Source: Actinacidiphila epipremni
GTDB lineage: Bacteria > Actinomycetota > Actinomycetes > Streptomycetales > Streptomycetaceae
NCBI RefSeq assembly: GCF_012034175.1
Contig: NZ_JAATEJ010000011.1
Location: 154,457 to 218,456, forward strand
Length of the DNA: 64,000 nucleotides
Reading direction: 5' to 3'
The notes beneath the pieces are model-generated. The model saw only the letters and a list, made by a program, of their open reading frames with translations. It was not told the origin of the DNA and made no database searches. A program made the translations under genes and the position numbers. Positions 1 through 8,130 of the stretch are shown in pieces (within the stretch, counting starts at the first letter, position 1; the number at the start of each line of letters is the position of its first letter).

Positions 1-699
1 GGCGGCGAGCACCGGGAAGGCCAGCAGCACGAGCACGGCGGTCAGCAGCACGTTCCACACGAAGATCGGCATGCGGAACATCGTCATGCCGGGGGCGCGC
101 ATGCAGATGATCGTGGTGATGAAGTTGACCGCGCCGAGGATGGTGCCGAAGCCGGAGAACGCCAGGCCCATGATCCACATGTCCGCGCCCACGCCCGGCG
201 AGTTGACCGCGCTGGACAGCGGCGAGTAGGCGAACCAGCCGAAGTCCGCGGCACCCTGCGGGGTGAGGAAGCCGCCCACCGCGATGAGCGAGCCGAACAG
301 GTAGAGCCAGTAGGCGAACATGTTCAGCCGCGGGAAGGCGACGTCGGGCGCGCCGATCTGCAGCGGCATGATCCAGTTGGTGAAGCCCGCGAACAGCGGT
401 GTCGCGAACATCAGCAGCATCACGGTGCCGTGCATCGTGAACGCCTGGTTGAACTGCTCGTTCGACAGGAACTGGTTGCCGGGACGGGCGAGTTCGGCGC
501 GCATCAGCAGCGCCATGACGCCGCCGATCAGGAAGAACGCGAACGACGTGACCAGGTACAGCGTGCCGATGGTCTTGTGGTCGGTCGTGGTCAGCCACTT
601 CACGGCCACCGAGCCCGGGCTCTTCACGCGGGCCGGGATCTCGTCCTCGTACGCGTCGTCGGCCGGCGCCGCGCCCTGGGGTTCGTTGAGAATGCTCAT
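1..699 (-). CDS. ctaD: Cytochrome c oxidase subunit I, N-terminal part (gene runs off the window)
   Basis: This is the heme-copper subunit of the aa3-type terminal oxidase in the plasma membrane. Only the first 233 residues are present; the gene continues past base 1. The ATG at 699 is followed by a short cytoplasmic leader, then [15 protein letters not shown], a typical start for subunit I. TMHGTVM contains the first heme-ligand histidine, and several hydrophobic helices follow. The ATG overlaps the TGA of ctaC (ATGA, 4 bp), so the two subunits are translationally coupled. The identity is secure; the catalytic core lies outside the window. Confidence 0.97.
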   Translation of the reverse strand, partial: MSILNEPQGAAPADDAYEDEIPARVKSPGSVAVKWLTTTDHKTIGTLYLVTSFAFFLIGGVMALLMRAELARPGNQFLSNEQFNQAFTMHGTVMLLMFATPLFAGFTNWIMPLQIGAPDVAFPRLNMFAYWLYLFGSLIAVGGFLTPQGAADFGWFAYSPLSSAVNSPGVGADMWIMGLAFSGFGTILGAVNFITTIICMRAPGMTMFRMPIFVWNVLLTAVLVLLAFPVLAA

Positions 700-1721
700 G
701 TGGTCTTGGGCTCCGAGTTCTTCGCGTTGCCCGTGGTGGCAATACCGGACGGGATGTAGCCCGTCTGACCCGCCGCCGCGAGGTCCTTGAGGTGCTGCTG
801 GTATTGCTCGGGCGTCACGACCTTCACGTTGAACAGCATCCGGGAGTGGTCCTGGCCGCACAGCTCGGCGCACTTGCCCATGAACGTGCCCAGCTTGTTG
901 GGCGTCACCTCGAACACGTTGGTGTGGCCCGGGATCACGTCCTGCTTCATCAGGAACGGGATGACCCAGAACGAGTGGATGACGTCACGCGAGGTGAGCA
1001 CGAAGCGCACGGTCTGGCCCTCGGGCAGCCACAGCGTGGGGCCGGGGTTGCCGGTGTCCGGGTTCCGGCTCGCCGGGGTGCCGACGTCGTAGACGCCCTC
1101 GGCGCCGGCCGGGAAGGACAGCTTGTTCGCCGGGATCTCCGCCAGCTCGGAGGGCACGCCCTTGGGCGTCGCGGCGTTGCCGTCGACGTTCTCCACGTAG
1201 TTGAAGCCCCAGCTCCACTGGAAGCCCACGACGTTGATGATGTGCTGCGGCTTCTTCGACGTCTCCAGCAGCTTGTTCTCGTCGCGCGCGGTGAAGTAGA
1301 AGAGCACCGCGATCACCACGATCGGCACGATCGTGTAGAGCGCCTCGATGGGCAGGTTGTACCGCGTCTGCGGCGGGACCTCGACCTTGGTCCTGCTGCG
1401 CCGGTGGAAGATCACGCTCCACAGGATCAGGCCCCAGACCAGGCAGCCGGTCGCCAGCGCCGCGGCCCACGAGCCCTGCCACAGGGCGAGGATGCGTGGC
1501 GCCTGTTCGGTGGCCGGGCTCGGCATGCCGAGCCGGGGGTAGTCCTTGTACGAGCAACCGGTGGCCGTCGCAAGGACCAGGCCCGCAGCCAGCGCCTGCG
1601 GGAGCCTCCGCCGCAACCCGCGCCGCGACGTGGGGGAACCTCCCACGCCCTGGGGGCGGTGGGTGGGGGTACCTCCCACGCCATTGGGGCCGTGGGGGAG
1701 GTCGGAGCCGTTGGGACTCAC
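696..1721 (-). CDS. ctaC: Cytochrome c oxidase subunit II (CuA lipoprotein)
   Basis: Subunit II of the aa3 oxidase accepts electrons from cytochrome c at the CuA centre and is membrane bound. The protein has 341 residues with a GTG start. A lipoprotein signal ends at LATATGC (Cys56), two transmembrane helices follow (about 80-105 and 122-143), and the C-terminal cupredoxin domain carries the CuA motif [12 protein letters not shown]. The signal region is unusual. Between MSPNGSD and the Arg-rich n-region lies a low-complexity stretch (about residues 9-31) encoded by two 33-bp tandem repeats, which lengthens the leader. The gene is cotranscribed with ctaD and divergent from the cysteine desulfurase gene. 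Confidence 0.96.
   Translation of the reverse strand: MSPNGSDLPHGPNGVGGTPTHRPQGVGGSPTSRRGLRRRLPQALAAGLVLATATGCSYKDYPRLGMPSPATEQAPRILALWQGSWAAALATGCLVWGLILWSVIFHRRSRTKVEVPPQTRYNLPIEALYTIVPIVVIAVLFYFTARDENKLLETSKKPQHIINVVGFQWSWGFNYVENVDGNAATPKGVPSELAEIPANKLSFPAGAEGVYDVGTPASRNPDTGNPGPTLWLPEGQTVRFVLTSRDVIHSFWVIPFLMKQDVIPGHTNVFEVTPNKLGTFMGKCAELCGQDHSRMLFNVKVVTPEQYQQHLKDLAAAGQTGYIPSGIATTGNAKNSEPKTT
1631..1696. repeat. Two in-frame 33-bp tandem repeats inside the ctaC signal-peptide region
   Basis: Copy A is 1631-1663 and copy B is 1664-1696; they differ at only a few positions. Both contain a TGGGGG-(A/T)ACCTCCCAC palindrome. A related GGGAGG-TACCCCC core recurs in the MITE at about 11470 and near 25475. 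Because 33 bp is 11 codons, the insertion keeps the ctaC frame and adds about 22 residues to the leader. Confidence 0.8.
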
Positions 1722-2006
1722 GTAGCGCCTTCCCGAGAGTCTCGCCCGCTCGTCCGGGTGTTCCGGCCGTGTGCTGGTCGGTCGGCCCGGGCTGCAGGCA
1801 TTGAGGTGTGGATGTTTATGCGGACCAAACCCTACTGGACGCTATTTGGGGTCGCGCGGGGAGGGGGTCCAACGCGCCGGGCGGCTCCCCGAAGGGGTGG
1901 AATACCAGGTTCGGGGCCCTTTTCTGACGCTCACTGACCCCTCGCGGCGGCGGTCGGACGGGGCGGGTGCGGGGCCGCCCCGGGGGCGGCGGGTAGCGTT
2001 GCGGGG

Positions 2007-3392
2007 GTGCCCTATTTCGACATGGCCTCGGCCGCTCCCCTGCACCCCGTGGCACGTGAGGCGCTGCTCGCCGCGCTCGACGACGGATGGGCGGACCCGG
2101 CCCGCCTCTACCGCGAGGGGCGGCGGGCCCGGCTGCTGCTGGACGCCGCGCGGCAGACCGCCGCGGAGGTGGTGGGCTGCCGCCCCGACGAGCTGACATT
2201 CACTCCTTCGGGGACAGCCGCGCTGCACACCGGTGTTGCCGGCGCGATGGCCGGGCGGCGCCGGACGGGCCGCCATGTCGTGGTCTCCGCCGTCGAGCAC
2301 TCCGCGGTGCTGCACGCCGCGGAGCGTCACGACAGCACGCAGGTCGCGGTGGACCGCACCGGCCGGCTCGACCCCGCGGACCTCGCGGCGGCGCTGCGGC
2401 CCGACACCGCGCTGGCGTGCGTGCAGTCCGCGAACCACGAGGTGGGTACGGTGCAGCCGGTCGCCGAGGCGGCGGCGATGTGCCGGGCGGCGGGGGTGCC
2501 GCTGCTGGTGGACGCGGCGCAGTCACTGGCGTGGGGCCCGGTGGCGGAGGGCTGGTCGCTGCTGGCGGGCAGCGCGCACAAGTGGGGCGGGCCGCCCGGG
2601 GTGGGGCTGCTCGCCGTCGCCAAGGGCACGAGGTTCGCGCCCGCGCACCCGGCCGACGAGCGGGAGGCCGGGCGCTCGCCCGGCTTCCCGAACCTCCCGG
2701 CGGTCGTCGCCGCGGCGGCGTCGCTGCGGGCGGTGCGAGCGCAGGCTTCCGAGGAGGCGGTACGGCTGTCCGCCCTCGTCGACCGGATCCGGGCGCGGGT
2801 CCCAGAACTGGTCCCCGATGTCGAGGTCGTCGGCCACGACCGGCTGCGGCTGCCGCACCTGGTGACCTTCTCCTGCCTGTACGTCGACGGCGAGGCGCTG
2901 CTGACCGCACTCGACCGCGCGGGCTTCTCCGTCTCGTCCGGCTCCTCCTGCACGTCCAGCACGCTCACCCCGAGCCATGTGCTGCGGGCGATGGGTGTGC
3001 TCTCCGAGGGCAACGTCCGCGTCTCGCTGCCGCCCGGTACGCAATCCTCTGAGGTCGAGGCGTTCCTGGCCGCCCTGCCGGGCGTGGTGTCCGAGGTCCG
3101 CGCGCAACTCGGCGCCCCTTCCACGCCGCACCCGGCCTCGCCCCCGGAGCCGGAGCCGGAGCCCGCTCCGGACCTGGTGGTCGACTCGCTGGGCAAGCGG
3201 TGCCCGATCCCGGTGATCGAACTGGCGAAGGCGATCACCCAAGTCCCCGTCGGCGCGGTGGTGACCGTCCTGTCCGACGACGAGGCCGCCGCGCTCGACA
3301 TCCCCGCCTGGTGCACCATGCGCACGCACACTTACCTGGGCCCCAACCCCGCCCCCCGGGGCACGGCCTACCGCATCCGCCGCGCAACCTGA
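2007..3392 (+). CDS. Cysteine desulfurase fused to a C-terminal TusA-like sulfur-carrier domain
   Basis: Residues 1-365 form a class V aminotransferase/NifS-like fold that removes sulfur from cysteine. The PLP lysine is in GSAHKWGG (Lys192), and the persulfide cysteine is in SGSSCTSST (Cys315). After a Pro/Glu-rich linker (about 370-388), residues 389-461 form a TusA/SirA domain with the CPIP signature (Cys399). The protein could therefore make a persulfide and pass it on within one chain. The start is GTG at 2007; the upstream gap is shared with divergent ctaC. Cytosolic sulfur supply for Fe-S clusters or tRNA thiolation is inferred from family knowledge; the recipient is unknown. Confidence 0.9.
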   Translation: MPYFDMASAAPLHPVAREALLAALDDGWADPARLYREGRRARLLLDAARQTAAEVVGCRPDELTFTPSGTAALHTGVAGAMAGRRRTGRHVVVSAVEHSAVLHAAERHDSTQVAVDRTGRLDPADLAAALRPDTALACVQSANHEVGTVQPVAEAAAMCRAAGVPLLVDAAQSLAWGPVAEGWSLLAGSAHKWGGPPGVGLLAVAKGTRFAPAHPADEREAGRSPGFPNLPAVVAAAASLRAVRAQASEEAVRLSALVDRIRARVPELVPDVEVVGHDRLRLPHLVTFSCLYVDGEALLTALDRAGFSVSSGSSCTSSTLTPSHVLRAMGVLSEGNVRVSLPPGTQSSEVEAFLAALPGVVSEVRAQLGAPSTPHPASPPEPEPEPAPDLVVDSLGKRCPIPVIELAKAITQVPVGAVVTVLSDDEAAALDIPAWCTMRTHTYLGPNPAPRGTAYRIRRAT

Positions 3393-3442
3393 CCCGCGGG
3401 GCCCCTCCCGGCCGTGGGCTGCGGCTGCGCCGCGGGGCGCTT

Positions 3443-3991
3443 TTCAGGGGCGCGGGGAACTGCGCGCTCAGCCCACCACCGACCGGTGGTCCGGATCGAA
3501 CCGAACAGCCCCTTTCGGACGGTGACGACCTGCACGCCGCATATGGCTGGCCGCGCAGTTCCCCGCGCCCCTGGTTTGCCGGCGCCCAGCGCCAAGTGAG
3601 CCCAGCCGGACAGGTGCTGCAGCTGACGCCGCGGGATGCTCTTCAGGGGCGCGGGGAACTGCGCGCGCAACCCACCACCGGCCGGTGGCCCGGATCGAAC
3701 CGAACAGCCCCTTTCGGACGGTGACGACCTGCACGCCGAGTCCAACTGGTCGCGCAGTTCCCCGCGCCCCTGGTTCGCCGGCGCCCAGCGCCAAGTGAGC
3801 CCAGCCGGACAGGTGCTGCAGCTGACGCCGCGGGGTGCTCTTCAGGGGCGCGGGGAACTGCGCGCGCAACCCACCACCGGCCGGTGGTCCGGATCGGACC
3901 GAACAGCCCCTTTCGGACGGTGACGACCTGCACGCCGAGCCCAACTGGTCGCGCAGTTCCCCGCGCCCCTGGTTTGCCGGCGCCCAGCGCA
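3443..3991. repeat. 199-bp tandem repeat array (2.75 copies) with internal dyads
   Basis: Copies begin at 3443, 3642 and 3841 with TTCAGGGGCGCGGGGAACTG, exactly 199 bp apart; the third ends near 3991. Each unit holds the arm GGGGCGCGGGGAACTGCGCG and, about 95 bp later, its reverse complement, so each can fold as a long hairpin. It also contains a CCGGCCGGTGG-type palindrome. The rest of the 3393-4121 gap holds partial arms (near 4050 and 4090) and no convincing gene. Similar GGGGCGCGGGGAACTGCGC elements are, from memory, widespread between streptomycete genes. A related copy lies at 7322. The array separates convergent genes and may act as a terminator. Confidence 0.9.
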
Positions 3992-4121
3992 GACGCAAAC
4001 CCCCGGCCGGTCGCGCCCGCGCGGCGGCAGCCGCAGATTAGATGCAGCCCCGCGCCCCTGAAAAAGCACCCGCGGCGCAGCCGCGCGCCCCTGGGGAAGC
4101 ACCCCGCGGCGCCCTGGCGGG

Positions 4122-5099
4122 TTAGGCGGTGAGGTGGTCGCGGACCTCGTTGGCGGCGTCCTCGCCGTACGCCTTGGTGAAGCGCTCCATGAAGTGCGTG
4201 CGCTTCAGCTCGTACTCCTGCGTGCCCAGCGTCTCGATGACGAGCGTCGCGAGCATGCAGCCGACCTGCGCCGCGCGCTCGAGGCCGACGCCCCAGGCCA
4301 GGCCGGAGAGGAAGCCCGCGCGGAAGCCGTCGCCGACGCCCGTGGGGTCGACCTTTGCCTGCTCTTCCGCGCAGCCGACCTCGACCGGTGCCTCGCCCTT
4401 GCGGTCGATGCGGACGCCGCGTGCGCCGAGCGTGGTGACGCGGGTGCCGACGCGGTCGAGGATCTCCGCCTCCGTCCAGCCGGTCTTCGTCTCGATGAGC
4501 CCCTTCTCGTACTCGTTGTTGAACAGGTACGCCGCCCCGTCCACGAGCACGCGGATGTCATCGCCGTTCATGCGCGCGATCTGCTGCGAGAAGTCCGCCG
4601 CGAACGGGATGCCCCGGGCCCGGCACTCCTCGGTGTGGCGGATCATCGCCTCGGGGTCGTCCGCCCCGATGTTGACCAGGTCAAGACCGCCGACCCGGTC
4701 GGCCACGTGCTGGAGCTCGATGAGCCGCGCCTCGCTCATCGCTCCGGTGTAGAAGGAGCCGATCTGGTTGTGGTCGGCGTCCGTCGTGCAGATGAAGCGC
4801 GCGGTGTGCGCGACCTCGGAGATACGGACCGACGCCGTGTCGACGCCGTGCCGCTGCAGCCACGCACGGTATTCGCCGAAGTCGTTGCCCGCCGCGCCGA
4901 CCAGGATCGGCTGGGTGCCGAGCAGGCCCATGCCGTAGCAGATGTTCGCGCCGACCCCGCCGCGGCGGACGTCGAGGCTGTCGACCAGGAAGGACAGCGA
5001 GACCGTGTGCAACTGGTCGGCGACCAGCTGGTCGGAGAACCGGCCGGGGAAGGTCATCAGGTGGTCGGTGGCGATGGATCCGGTGACGGCGATGCGCAC
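4122..5099 (-). CDS. adoK: Adenosine kinase (PfkB/ribokinase family)
   Basis: This cytosolic enzyme phosphorylates adenosine to AMP in purine salvage. The 325-residue protein starts at GTG 5099 (VRIAVTGSIATDHLM), which matches the usual start of this family; a longer open frame to 5198 lacks similarity. The PfkB signature is seen as RRGGVGANI near residue 45 and DPTGVGDGFRAGF, with catalytic Asp257. The sequence closely resembles mycobacterial AdoK (Rv2202c) as I remember it, more so than sugar kinases. It is convergent with the cysteine desulfurase gene and stands alone. Specificity for adenosine rather than another nucleoside or sugar is inferred. Confidence 0.88.
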   Translation of the reverse strand: MRIAVTGSIATDHLMTFPGRFSDQLVADQLHTVSLSFLVDSLDVRRGGVGANICYGMGLLGTQPILVGAAGNDFGEYRAWLQRHGVDTASVRISEVAHTARFICTTDADHNQIGSFYTGAMSEARLIELQHVADRVGGLDLVNIGADDPEAMIRHTEECRARGIPFAADFSQQIARMNGDDIRVLVDGAAYLFNNEYEKGLIETKTGWTEAEILDRVGTRVTTLGARGVRIDRKGEAPVEVGCAEEQAKVDPTGVGDGFRAGFLSGLAWGVGLERAAQVGCMLATLVIETLGTQEYELKRTHFMERFTKAYGEDAANEVRDHLTA

Positions 5100-5240
5100 G
5101 GCGGCAGGCTCCTGGTGGCGGGGGAATGGGACCTGGGGGGTTGCGTCGTTCTGGGCAGTCCTCCACGCTACCGGCAAACCGGCCGGCGGCCAGGACATCC
5201 GCGGTTTGCCCCGGCTTCGCCGTGTGTCACCCGCACCCCC

Positions 5241-5271
5241 GGAGAAACTACCCGATAGTAGGGCTTTCTCC
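5241..5271. promoter_or_regulatory. Nested inverted repeat in the adoK upstream region
   Basis: GGAGAAA (5241-5247) pairs with TTTCTCC (5265-5271), and inside it CTAC pairs with GTAG. It lies between divergent adoK and the small ORF at 5301. It could be an operator or an mRNA hairpin; the function is unknown. Confidence 0.4.
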
Positions 5272-5300
5272 GTGGCGGACCCCGTGCCAGTGTCGAGACT

Positions 5301-5525
5301 ATGAGCGCTACGTCACACGGCACCACCCCGCCCCCGCTCGCCCCCGCACCGCTCGCCGAGCCGGACTCGCTCGACCAGCTGCTCGGCGACTGCCGCACGA
5401 TGGCCGCGCACTGGCACCCTGCCGCGCCCGCGGCCCGTACCGCCCCGTCCGCCGGGCCGCACGGCATCACCGTGCCGGCGGCGTCCGCGCACGTCGTGGC
5501 CGCGATGGCGGAGTACGGCGACTGA
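5301..5525 (+). CDS. Small hypothetical protein (74 aa)
   Basis: An ATG-started frame encodes a 74-residue Ala/Pro-rich protein with no signal peptide or membrane segment. It has a Pro-rich N-terminus, a short acidic helix (SLDQLLGDCRTM), then a low-complexity middle. No domain is recognised. It lies between adoK and the membrane protein at 5633, on the same strand as the latter. No strong ribosome-binding site is visible, so it may be spurious; the position and start codon are the main support. Confidence 0.45.
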   Translation: MSATSHGTTPPPLAPAPLAEPDSLDQLLGDCRTMAAHWHPAAPAARTAPSAGPHGITVPAASAHVVAAMAEYGD

Positions 5526-5632
5526 GCCCACCGCGGGACCCGCCGCCGGGTTCACCCGGGTGGCGGAACCGGCTCGGCGCCGTCCGCGTCACATCGGCAC
5601 CTGACGGTTGACGGAGCCGAGGAGTGTGTGCG

Positions 5633-7270
5633 GTGAGCAGCAGCGAGCACGAGGACGACGACCTCCTGGCCGGCGGCGGCACGGACCCGGACGACGCCGG
5701 GGACGGCGCCGCGGCGCCGCGCCCCGGGCGCAGGCGGCGGCTGACGGTCGCCGTGGCGGTGGCCGCGGTGCTGGCGGCCGGCGGCGGGACGTACTGGGCG
5801 GTGGCCGCGGGCGGCGACGGCGGCGGCAGCACCGCCCACGCCCCGGTGGAGCGCGCCACCGGCGGGGCGCAGAGCAAGGGCTCCACGGGCGCCGGGGACA
5901 CCGGCAGCTCCTCGGGCGTCATCACCGCCCCGGCCGGCACCTACCGGCTGACCGGCACGCTGCCGGAGAAAGCCCCCGCGTCGGCCGCGCTCTACCGGGC
6001 GAAGGGCGGCCCCGACAAGGCCGCGGTCCAGCGGCTCGCGGCGGCGCTCGGCCTGAGCGGCGCGGTCGTCGACGAGGGCGGGTCCTGGCGGGTCGGCCCG
6101 GCCGACGGCTCCGGGCACGCGCTGCTGGTCGGCAAGGACGCGCCGGGGACGTGGTCGTACACGGTGGGCGGCCAGGTCATGAGCCCCGGGGCGCGGACGG
6201 TCGTCCCGCCGGCGCTGCCGAAGGTGCCGCCGCCGGCGAAGGGCGACGGCGCGGACGGGAACTCCTCCAGTACGGCGCGCTCCGGCTCGTCCGGGGCGAG
6301 CACGGCCCATTCCGCGACGGGCGACCCCGCGACGCCGCCGGTCTCGCCGGACCGGGCGAAGGCGGTGGCGGCGCCGGTGCTGGCGGAGCTGGGGCTGTCC
6401 GGCGCGGCGGTGGACGCCTCGATGACGGCGGGCTCCAGCCGTACGGTCACGGCCGACCCGGTGGTCGGCGGGCTGCCCACGCACGGCTGGCAGACCTCGG
6501 TGGTGGTAGGCGCGGACGGCTCGATCGGCAGCGGCTACGGCAGGCTGTCGCCGCTGGACAAGGGCGAGACCCGGGCGGTGATCAGCGCGCAGCAGGCGTT
6601 CGCGCAGCTCACCCCGCCGCGGATGATGCACCCGGGCGCGATGTGCGCCGCGCCGGTGCCGAACGCGGCGGACGGCGGGGCGGCGTCCTCGGGCCCGGGC
6701 GCGGGCTCCGCGGCCCCCGCGGACCCGGGCGACGGCACGGCGGCGGCGACCCCGGCGCCCTGCTCGGCGCCCTTCACGCCGCCGGCCGCGCAGCCGGTCG
6801 ACGTCACGGGCGCGCGGTTCGGGCTGGCGGTGCAGTACGTCACGGGCGGCCAGGCGCTGGTGCCGGCGTGGCTCTTCGACGCGCACCGCGAGGGCTCGGC
6901 GGCGGCCTATGTCGTCCCCCAGCCGGCGGTGGACCTCGCCGGGCTCGGCGGCGGCGCGAGTGCCGCTCCCCCGGTCCCGGTGCAGCCCCCGTCGACGGGC
7001 GACCCGGACCACACGGCGGTCGCCGGCTACCAGGCGCAGGGCAGCACGCTGACGCTGATCTTCTGGGGCGGGGTGTGCGAGACCTACCACGGCTCGGCCG
7101 CGGAGACCTCGACCACGGTGAAGGTGACGGTGACGCAGACCCGGAAGGACAAGGACGCGGTGTGCCCGGCGATCCTGAAGTCCCAGTCCGTCACGGTCCA
7201 GCTGAAGTCCCCCCTCGGCACCCGCACGGTCACCGACACGACCTCGGGCCGCACCCTCACGGCCTCCTGA
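5633..7270 (+). CDS. Single-pass membrane protein with a large extracellular region, unknown function
   Basis: The 545-residue protein starts at GTG 5633 with GAGGAG 8 bp upstream; the in-frame GTG at 5624 overlaps that site. A short acidic cytoplasmic part and an RRRR stop signal precede one transmembrane helix (about residues 33-55). The remainder is Ala/Gly/Pro-rich and predicted outside the cell. Two similar segments (near residues 100-185 and 235-290, each with an LGLSGAAVD-like motif) suggest a repeated domain. Three cysteines lie far towards the C-terminus. No catalytic motif is seen; a surface-anchored or binding role is a guess. Confidence 0.75.
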   Translation: MSSSEHEDDDLLAGGGTDPDDAGDGAAAPRPGRRRRLTVAVAVAAVLAAGGGTYWAVAAGGDGGGSTAHAPVERATGGAQSKGSTGAGDTGSSSGVITAPAGTYRLTGTLPEKAPASAALYRAKGGPDKAAVQRLAAALGLSGAVVDEGGSWRVGPADGSGHALLVGKDAPGTWSYTVGGQVMSPGARTVVPPALPKVPPPAKGDGADGNSSSTARSGSSGASTAHSATGDPATPPVSPDRAKAVAAPVLAELGLSGAAVDASMTAGSSRTVTADPVVGGLPTHGWQTSVVVGADGSIGSGYGRLSPLDKGETRAVISAQQAFAQLTPPRMMHPGAMCAAPVPNAADGGAASSGPGAGSAAPADPGDGTAAATPAPCSAPFTPPAAQPVDVTGARFGLAVQYVTGGQALVPAWLFDAHREGSAAAYVVPQPAVDLAGLGGGASAAPPVPVQPPSTGDPDHTAVAGYQAQGSTLTLIFWGGVCETYHGSAAETSTTVKVTVTQTRKDKDAVCPAILKSQSVTVQLKSPLGTRTVTDTTSGRTLTAS

Positions 7271-7321
7271 CCGCGCCGCCCGACAAATCAGGAGGGCGCG
7301 TAAACCGCGCCGGGCAAGAAA

Positions 7322-7460
7322 TCAGGGGCGCGGGGAACTGCGCGATCAGCCCACCACAGGCGGATGGTCCGGCCACGACCGAACCACCCCTCCGGTCCGG
7401 AAAAACCCGCACCGGCCAGGTGGCTGAACGAACAGCTCCCCGCGCCCCGCAAAAGCGCGC
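7322..7460. repeat. Diverged single copy of the GGGGCGCGGGGAACTGCGC dyad element
   Basis: A left arm at 7322-7343 and a right arm near 7434-7453 (GCTCCCCGCGCCCC) flank about 90 bp. That inner segment shares the CCCACCA, GGTCCGG and GAACC landmarks of the 199-bp units at 3443. It fills the gap between the convergent membrane-protein gene and erpA, which supports a bidirectional-terminator or mobile-palindrome role. Confidence 0.7.
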
Positions 7461-7506
7461 CGGCCCCGCCGGGCCAGAAGCACCCCAGCCAAGGACCAGA
7501 AGCAGC

Positions 7507-7860
7507 TCAGTGGAAAGAGTCACCGCACGCGCACGACCCCGTGGCGTTCGGGTTGTCGATCGTGAAGCCCTGCTTCTCGATGGTGTCGACGAAGTCGATC
7601 GACGCGCCGCCCAGATACGGCGCGCTCATGCGGTCGGTGACGACCTTGACGCCCCCGAAGTCCTTGACCACGTCACCGTCGAGCGAGCGCTCGTCGAAGA
7701 AGAGCTGGTAGCGCAGGCCCGAGCAGCCGCCGGGCTGGACGGCGACGCGCAGCGCGAGGTCCTCCCGGCCCTCCTGCTCCAGCAGGCTCTTCACCTTGGA
7801 CGCCGCGGCGTCGGACAGGATGATGCCGTCCGTGGTGGTGGTCTCGTCCTGAACCGTCAT
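7507..7860 (-). CDS. erpA: Iron-sulfur cluster insertion protein, HesB/IscA/ErpA type
   Basis: This A-type carrier delivers Fe-S clusters to apo-enzymes in the cytosol. The 117-residue protein has the three conserved cysteines, in GGCSGLRY and in the C-terminal GSCACGDSF. ATG 7860 is preceded by GGGAG at good spacing; an in-frame GTG at 7869 lies too close to that site. It is divergent from nadA, whose product carries a 4Fe-4S cluster, a plausible client. The identity is firm; whether it is ErpA or IscA in role cannot be told from sequence alone. Confidence 0.92.
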   Translation of the reverse strand: MTVQDETTTTDGIILSDAAASKVKSLLEQEGREDLALRVAVQPGGCSGLRYQLFFDERSLDGDVVKDFGGVKVVTDRMSAPYLGGASIDFVDTIEKQGFTIDNPNATGSCACGDSFH

Positions 7861-8021
7861 CTGCTTCACTCCCGGGTTGTACGGACTACTGGCTTACCGA
7901 CTGCTAACCGGTGCCCTTCCGGATTCATTCCGGCACTCCCACCCGCGTCCGCGGCGTGTTCGTCCCCACCATGCTCGCACACCGTGCCGCCGCCGCGGCA
8001 GCGCCGAAGCGGCGAACGAAT

Positions 8022-8093
8022 GCGTCACACTGACGCGTCCGGGCATCGTCAAGGTGACGCGAACGAGCTATGATAGATAGCGTCAAGTAGACG
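8022..8093 (+). promoter_or_regulatory. nadA promoter with three CGTCA-N3-TGACG operator-like palindromes
   Basis: Perfect dyads lie at 8022-8036 (GCGTCA-CAC-TGACGC) and 8047-8059 (CGTCA-AGG-TGACG), with a one-mismatch copy at 8081-8093 (CGTCA-AGT-AGACG). A TATGAT -10 box is at 8069-8074, and a TCGTCA -35-like hexamer sits 17 bp upstream inside the second dyad. The third dyad covers the likely start site. This layout fits repression of nadA by a dimeric regulator, not identified here. Confidence 0.65.
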
Positions 8094-8130
8094 AAAAGGT
8101 CTGCGCTGCCGAAGAAAGGGCGTCCCGCCC

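Noticed and set aside
3443..3991. CRISPR array
   Set aside because: The repeat unit is 199 bp, spacers are not distinct from repeats, and no cas genes are nearby.
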